From Dysgonamonadaceae bacterium (GTDB lineage Bacteria > Bacteroidota > Bacteroidia > Bacteroidales > Dysgonomonadaceae), in the NCBI GenBank assembly GCA_028708095.1, contig JAQVZQ010000003.1:1-39656 (forward strand): DNA of 39,656 bases, in the 5' to 3' direction. A program made the position numbers and the translations under genes. Below are positions 36,480 to 39,656 of this stretch, one piece after another (position 1 is the stretch's first letter; each line of letters begins with the position of its first letter). The notes beneath the pieces were generated by a model. That model saw only the letters and a list, made by a program, of their open reading frames with translations, ran no database searches and was not told the origin of the DNA.

Positions 36480-37334
36480 ATGACCTGTAAATTTTATTTT
36501 ATATTATCAGCTTTGCTTTTAATGTTCCCAAAGAATATAGTTTCTCAAGAAACAGACTTGGCTAAGCAAGATGAAGTTTTGTTTGATAAATATGTAGAAC
36601 ATATTTCTCAATACAAAACGAAGACTATGGAGAAAACTTTGGAGAAAACAGCCGAGTTTTTTCTAAATACTCCATATGTTGCACATACACTTGATCAAAA
36701 TGAAGATGAGAGATTAGTTGTCAATTTCAGGGGACTGGATTGCGTTACTTTTGTTGAAAATGTTTTGGCACTATCGCTTGTTACTCATAACAATGAATTA
36801 TCGATGGATTGCTTTCGGGATATTTTGATCAGAATACGTTATCGTAACAATGAAGTGTCGGATTATGCATCCCGAATACATTATACATCTGACTGGATAT
36901 ATGAAAATCAAAAACAAAAACTCATCGAAAATATAAGCAACCAACTTTCGGGTAAAAAAGAAACAAAGCAAATAAACTTTATGTCTTCACATAGAAATGC
37001 TTACAATAAATTGAAAAAAGATGATGTTATGTTGGGTAAGATTGTGGATATAGAAAACACAATAAATAAGCGAGGAGGATTTTATTACTTACCAAAAGAA
37101 ATGATTAATGCCAAGGCAGATGATATTCCTAACATGGCAATTATTGGTTTTGTTACATCTATCGATGGCTTAGACACATCGCATGTTGGGTTTGCATATA
37201 GAAAAAACGGAGAGCTGAAGTTTATCCATGCATCCCTTATTAAAAGTAAAGTTGTAATAGATGAGCAAACGCTGAGCAATTATTGTAATTCTCGAAAAAG
37301 ATGTAAAGGAGTTATTGTAGCAAAGGTTTTATAA
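36480..37334 (+). CDS. DUF1460 family secreted amidase-like protein
   Basis: An exported protein of 284 residues with a signal peptide (MTCKFYFILSALLLMFPKNIVS). It matches DUF1460, an NlpC/P60-related fold seen in Bacteroidota whose structural relatives act on peptidoglycan peptides. The presumed catalytic Cys is in GLDCVTFVENVLAL (about residue 89), and the His may be in DTSHVGFAYRKNGELKFIHAS. Activity is inferred from fold only. It follows fhs by 24 bases on the same strand and may share its transcript, then meets the convergent MgtC-family gene ten bases later without a visible hairpin terminator. Confidence 0.8.
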   Translation: MTCKFYFILSALLLMFPKNIVSQETDLAKQDEVLFDKYVEHISQYKTKTMEKTLEKTAEFFLNTPYVAHTLDQNEDERLVVNFRGLDCVTFVENVLALSLVTHNNELSMDCFRDILIRIRYRNNEVSDYASRIHYTSDWIYENQKQKLIENISNQLSGKKETKQINFMSSHRNAYNKLKKDDVMLGKIVDIENTINKRGGFYYLPKEMINAKADDIPNMAIIGFVTSIDGLDTSHVGFAYRKNGELKFIHASLIKSKVVIDEQTLSNYCNSRKRCKGVIVAKVL

Positions 37335-37343
37335 TACTTTCTT

Positions 37344-37802
37344 TTATTCCTCATCAGCATCTCTCTTTTGCTTCCGACTTTCTCTTTCCTGGCTTCTTGA
37401 AAAAATCTTATCTGTTTTAAAACTTACATTAATCATAAATACTGCAAAAGTACAAATAAGTACTTCCCAATACATTCCTAATCCAGCTAAACAACCAAGT
37501 GCTGCACTGCACCAAACGGTTGCTGCAGTTGTTAACCCTTGTATACTTCCTCCATGATGCAGAATAACTCCTGCACCTAAAAAGCCAATTCCAGTAACTA
37601 TTTGCCCTATAATCCGTGTAGGATCAGTACCTGAGTGATCGGATAGAGAGACATTGATGAGAACATATATGCAAGCACCCATTGCAACTAAAGTATTCGT
37701 ACGAATACCTGCACTTTTGTTGCTACGTTGACGCTCAAGACCAACAAGTGCACCAGCAAAAATTGAAGCTAATAATCGAAGAACAAAGGATAATATAGTC
37801 AT
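37344..37802 (-). CDS. MgtC/SapB family membrane protein
   Basis: An inner-membrane protein of 152 residues with four to five helices. The family core is unmistakable: LLASIFAGALVGLERQ, SAGIRTNTLVAMGACI, IGQIVTGIGFLGAGVILH and GLTTAATVWCSAALGCLAGLG. The charged C-terminus (SRSQERESRKQKRDADEE) is cytoplasmic. MgtC itself supports growth at low magnesium inside macrophages and modulates F-type ATPase, but most environmental homologues are unassigned, so a magnesium role is only a possibility. The C-terminal soluble domain of Salmonella MgtC is absent, which is the SapB-like short form. Confidence 0.88.
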   Translation of the reverse strand: MTILSFVLRLLASIFAGALVGLERQRSNKSAGIRTNTLVAMGACIYVLINVSLSDHSGTDPTRIIGQIVTGIGFLGAGVILHHGGSIQGLTTAATVWCSAALGCLAGLGMYWEVLICTFAVFMINVSFKTDKIFSRSQERESRKQKRDADEE

Positions 37803-37894
37803 TGTTTAGATATTTAAATTACTTGGTTGTACATTATAACAATTATAAGTGCAAAAACGATTAAATGAATGGATAAATTGCATGAATCATTAAT

Positions 37895-38968
37895 TTAAAG
37901 TGGTGCATTAGCAGTCTTAATTGCCCTATCGACAAAACCTTTTAACATTAAGTGTTCATAAGGTGTTAAAGTAAAGTCTTTCTGATAATTTTCATCATCC
38001 TTATCAATGGGCAAAATATGATAAACAGCTTTACCTGATTTGAAGATTTTATGTACCCAAACCAAGGAGTAATCAACTGATTCTATATTAACGAAAGCCT
38101 CATCTTTAGCTTTACTCAAAACAATCTCCGCAATCATGCCTCCATCAGTATCTGGTTTGCGTTGATTTGATATAAAATTTCCGAGAGAATAGAAAACAGT
38201 ATTTATAATACGATCATTCAATTTTGTTGTCTGAATGGGTTGGATAACATGCGGATGATGTCCTATCACAATCCTCACCTTGTTGTCCAACAAAAATTGT
38301 GCGATTTTTTTTTGGCTCTTTGAAGGTTTTGTATGATATTCTTCACCCCAGTGCATCACAGCAATCATTATATCAGGCTTTAGAAGTTCAGCCGATTTCA
38401 AATCTTTTTTTATAAGAAGTGTATCTATTATGTTAACAATGTTTGGTTCTTCTACTTGAATATCATTGGTACCGTATGTGTAATTTAAAAAAGCAATGCG
38501 AATTCCATTCTTTATAATCATCAAGGGATAAGTGAGTTCACGTCTTTCAAGCGATTTAAATGTTCCCGTTTGTTTTGCACCTAACTCTTTTATAAACTCG
38601 ATGGTTTGTTCTAATCCTCTTTTGCCAGTGTCCAAGCTGTGATTGTTGGCTGTAAAGAAGAAGTTAAAACCTGCATCATACAGTGCAGTAGCAAACTCGT
38701 TGGGTGAGCTAAACTGAGGGTAACCTTTGTAAGGAGCTCCACCAAGTGTTGTTTCAAAATTTACTCCAGCAATATCAAATTGAGATATGTTGTTTTTCAC
38801 AAATTGAAAAACTGGTGCGTAATTATATCCACTATCAGTGTTAGCAGCATAAAATTGAGGCATATGCTGCATGGCATCACCCGCAAAAAGCAGCGTTACT
38901 CTCTTTTCTTGAGCAATGACTGTTATCGATGATAAAGAAAGCAAGATAATCAGACACTGAATACGCAT
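37895..38968 (-). CDS. CapA family protein (PGA_cap metallophosphoesterase fold)
   Basis: An exported protein of 357 residues with signal peptide MRIQCLIILLSLSSITVIAQ. It opens with VTLLFAGDAMQHMPQ and continues FDIAGVNFETTLGG, FFFTANNHSLDTGKRGL, MIAVMHWGEEYHTKPS and VIGHHPHVIQPIQ, the full motif series of the CapA/PGA_cap fold. CapA in Bacillus takes part in poly-gamma-glutamate capsule export, but no CapB or CapC gene is nearby and many Bacteroidota have lone homologues, so a capsule role is not supported here. It follows folD by 26 bases and is probably in its operon. Confidence 0.87.
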   Translation of the reverse strand: MRIQCLIILLSLSSITVIAQEKRVTLLFAGDAMQHMPQFYAANTDSGYNYAPVFQFVKNNISQFDIAGVNFETTLGGAPYKGYPQFSSPNEFATALYDAGFNFFFTANNHSLDTGKRGLEQTIEFIKELGAKQTGTFKSLERRELTYPLMIIKNGIRIAFLNYTYGTNDIQVEEPNIVNIIDTLLIKKDLKSAELLKPDIMIAVMHWGEEYHTKPSKSQKKIAQFLLDNKVRIVIGHHPHVIQPIQTTKLNDRIINTVFYSLGNFISNQRKPDTDGGMIAEIVLSKAKDEAFVNIESVDYSLVWVHKIFKSGKAVYHILPIDKDDENYQKDFTLTPYEHLMLKGFVDRAIKTANAPL

Positions 38969-38994
38969 TCTATTGTAAAATTATGAAGGGACTT

Positions 38995-39656
38995 CTACTT
39001 ATACACTTCTTTTTCACCTGCTAATAATGTATTTTTGAGCAACGATACAATTGTCATGGGACCCACTCCTCCTGGCACTGGTGTAATATAGGAACATTTG
39101 GGTGCTACTTCATCAAAAGCAACATCTCCTGTTAGTTTAAAGCCCGATTTAGTTTTATCGGAAGGAACCCGTGTAGTACCTACATCAATCACCACTGCTC
39201 CTTCTTTCACCATATCTCCTTTAAGGAATTCAGGGACACCTAAAGCAGCGATTATTATATCAGCTTGCAAACAAATTTCTTTTATATTTTTGGTGCGACT
39301 GTGACAAATTGTTACAGTACAATCACCTGGATATCCTTTCTGCATCATTAACATCGCAGCAGGTTTACCCACAATATTACTTCGTCCTAAAATCACGCAA
39401 TGTTTACCACTTGTTTCAATTTCATATCGTTTCAATAGCTCTAAAATTCCTGAAGGAGTTGCTGACAAAAAACAAGGCAATCCCAAAGACATACGACCAA
39501 CATTAACAGGATGGAATCCATCAACATCTTTACGAAAGTCGATTGCTTCAGTCACTTTATCTTCTGAAATATGCTTTGGAAGTGGCAATTGCACAATAAA
39601 TCCATCAATATCAGGATCATTATTTAATTTATTAACCGTTTGCAACAACTCCTCTT
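38995..39656 (-). CDS. folD: Methylenetetrahydrofolate dehydrogenase / cyclohydrolase, N-terminus missing
   Basis: The bifunctional enzyme interconverting 5,10-methylene-, methenyl- and 10-formyl-tetrahydrofolate. About 220 residues are present; the reading frame continues off the right edge ([10 protein letters not shown]), so the TTG near 39648 is not a real start. Motifs: [44 protein letters not shown] (the NADP-binding region) and the C-terminal [14 protein letters not shown]. Together with fhs in the same window it covers formate assimilation into the folate pool. capA-like follows 26 bases after its stop. Confidence 0.96.
   Translation of the reverse strand, partial: EELLQTVNKLNNDPDIDGFIVQLPLPKHISEDKVTEAIDFRKDVDGFHPVNVGRMSLGLPCFLSATPSGILELLKRYEIETSGKHCVILGRSNIVGKPAAMLMMQKGYPGDCTVTICHSRTKNIKEICLQADIIIAALGVPEFLKGDMVKEGAVVIDVGTTRVPSDKTKSGFKLTGDVAFDEVAPKCSYITPVPGGVGPMTIVSLLKNTLLAGEKEVYK

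Noticed and set aside
37895-38968. Poly-gamma-glutamate capsule locus
   Set aside because: Only a lone CapA-family gene is present; no ligase or export partners lie nearby.
39639-39648. TTG start for a short FolD
   Set aside because: The homologous reading frame continues past it to the window edge, so the gene is simply cut.

Overview
The window is chromosomal DNA from a member of the Bacteroidota, most likely the order Bacteroidales. The evidence is the low-GC sequence and repeated matches to the Bacteroidota -7 promoter element TAnnTTTG at sensible distances before genes. Upstream Shine-Dalgarno sequences are almost absent, and there are Bacteroidales-type proteins: a fimbrillin-family lipoprotein, a NagB-LmbE fusion, a long LptF/LptG permease and several lipoproteins. 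No rRNA, tRNA, CRISPR array, insertion sequence or prophage was recognised.

Layout. 1-4.8 kb (minus strand): an LptF/LptG-type permease, ribBA, a possible 28-residue membrane peptide, kbl and the start of tdh. kbl and tdh form the threonine-to-glycine pathway. 4.9-11.7 kb (minus): a START-like protein, a NagB/LmbE fusion with a degraded deaminase active site, a transporter of the major facilitator superfamily, and mutS2. 11.9-14.6 kb (plus): a two-gene unit for a secreted esterase and a secreted metallophosphoesterase carrying a PQQ-type beta-propeller. 14.65-15.3 kb: a non-genic stretch with two different families of 42-bp repeats. 15.3-16.7 kb: a fimbrillin-like lipoprotein.

16.8-22.3 kb (minus) is a lipoprotein duplication zone. 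It holds two tandem NlpE-like lipoproteins and three tandem, diverged copies of a roughly 480-residue lipoprotein that may be a glycoside-hydrolase-type barrel. 22.5-26.1 kb: a small membrane protein whose stop codon lies in a 38-bp tandem duplication, a GreA/GreB-family factor, a TspO-like membrane protein and a NERD-nuclease/zinc-finger protein. 26.1-27.0 kb has no gene but holds another pair of 42-bp repeats. 27.0-31.4 kb (minus): a GNAT acetyltransferase, a diacylglycerol-kinase-family protein and a large Dna2-like nuclease-helicase. 31.5-37.3 kb (plus): a zinc-ribbon membrane protein, uvrB, fhs and a DUF1460 protein. 37.3-39.66 kb (minus): an MgtC-family protein, a CapA-family protein and folD, which runs off the window.

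Most of this is housekeeping: riboflavin, one-carbon and threonine metabolism, DNA repair and envelope biogenesis. The parts most worth a second look are the recurring 42-bp repeat arrays, the three-copy lipoprotein family, the NagB domain that has lost its catalytic residues, and the Dna2-like fusion.
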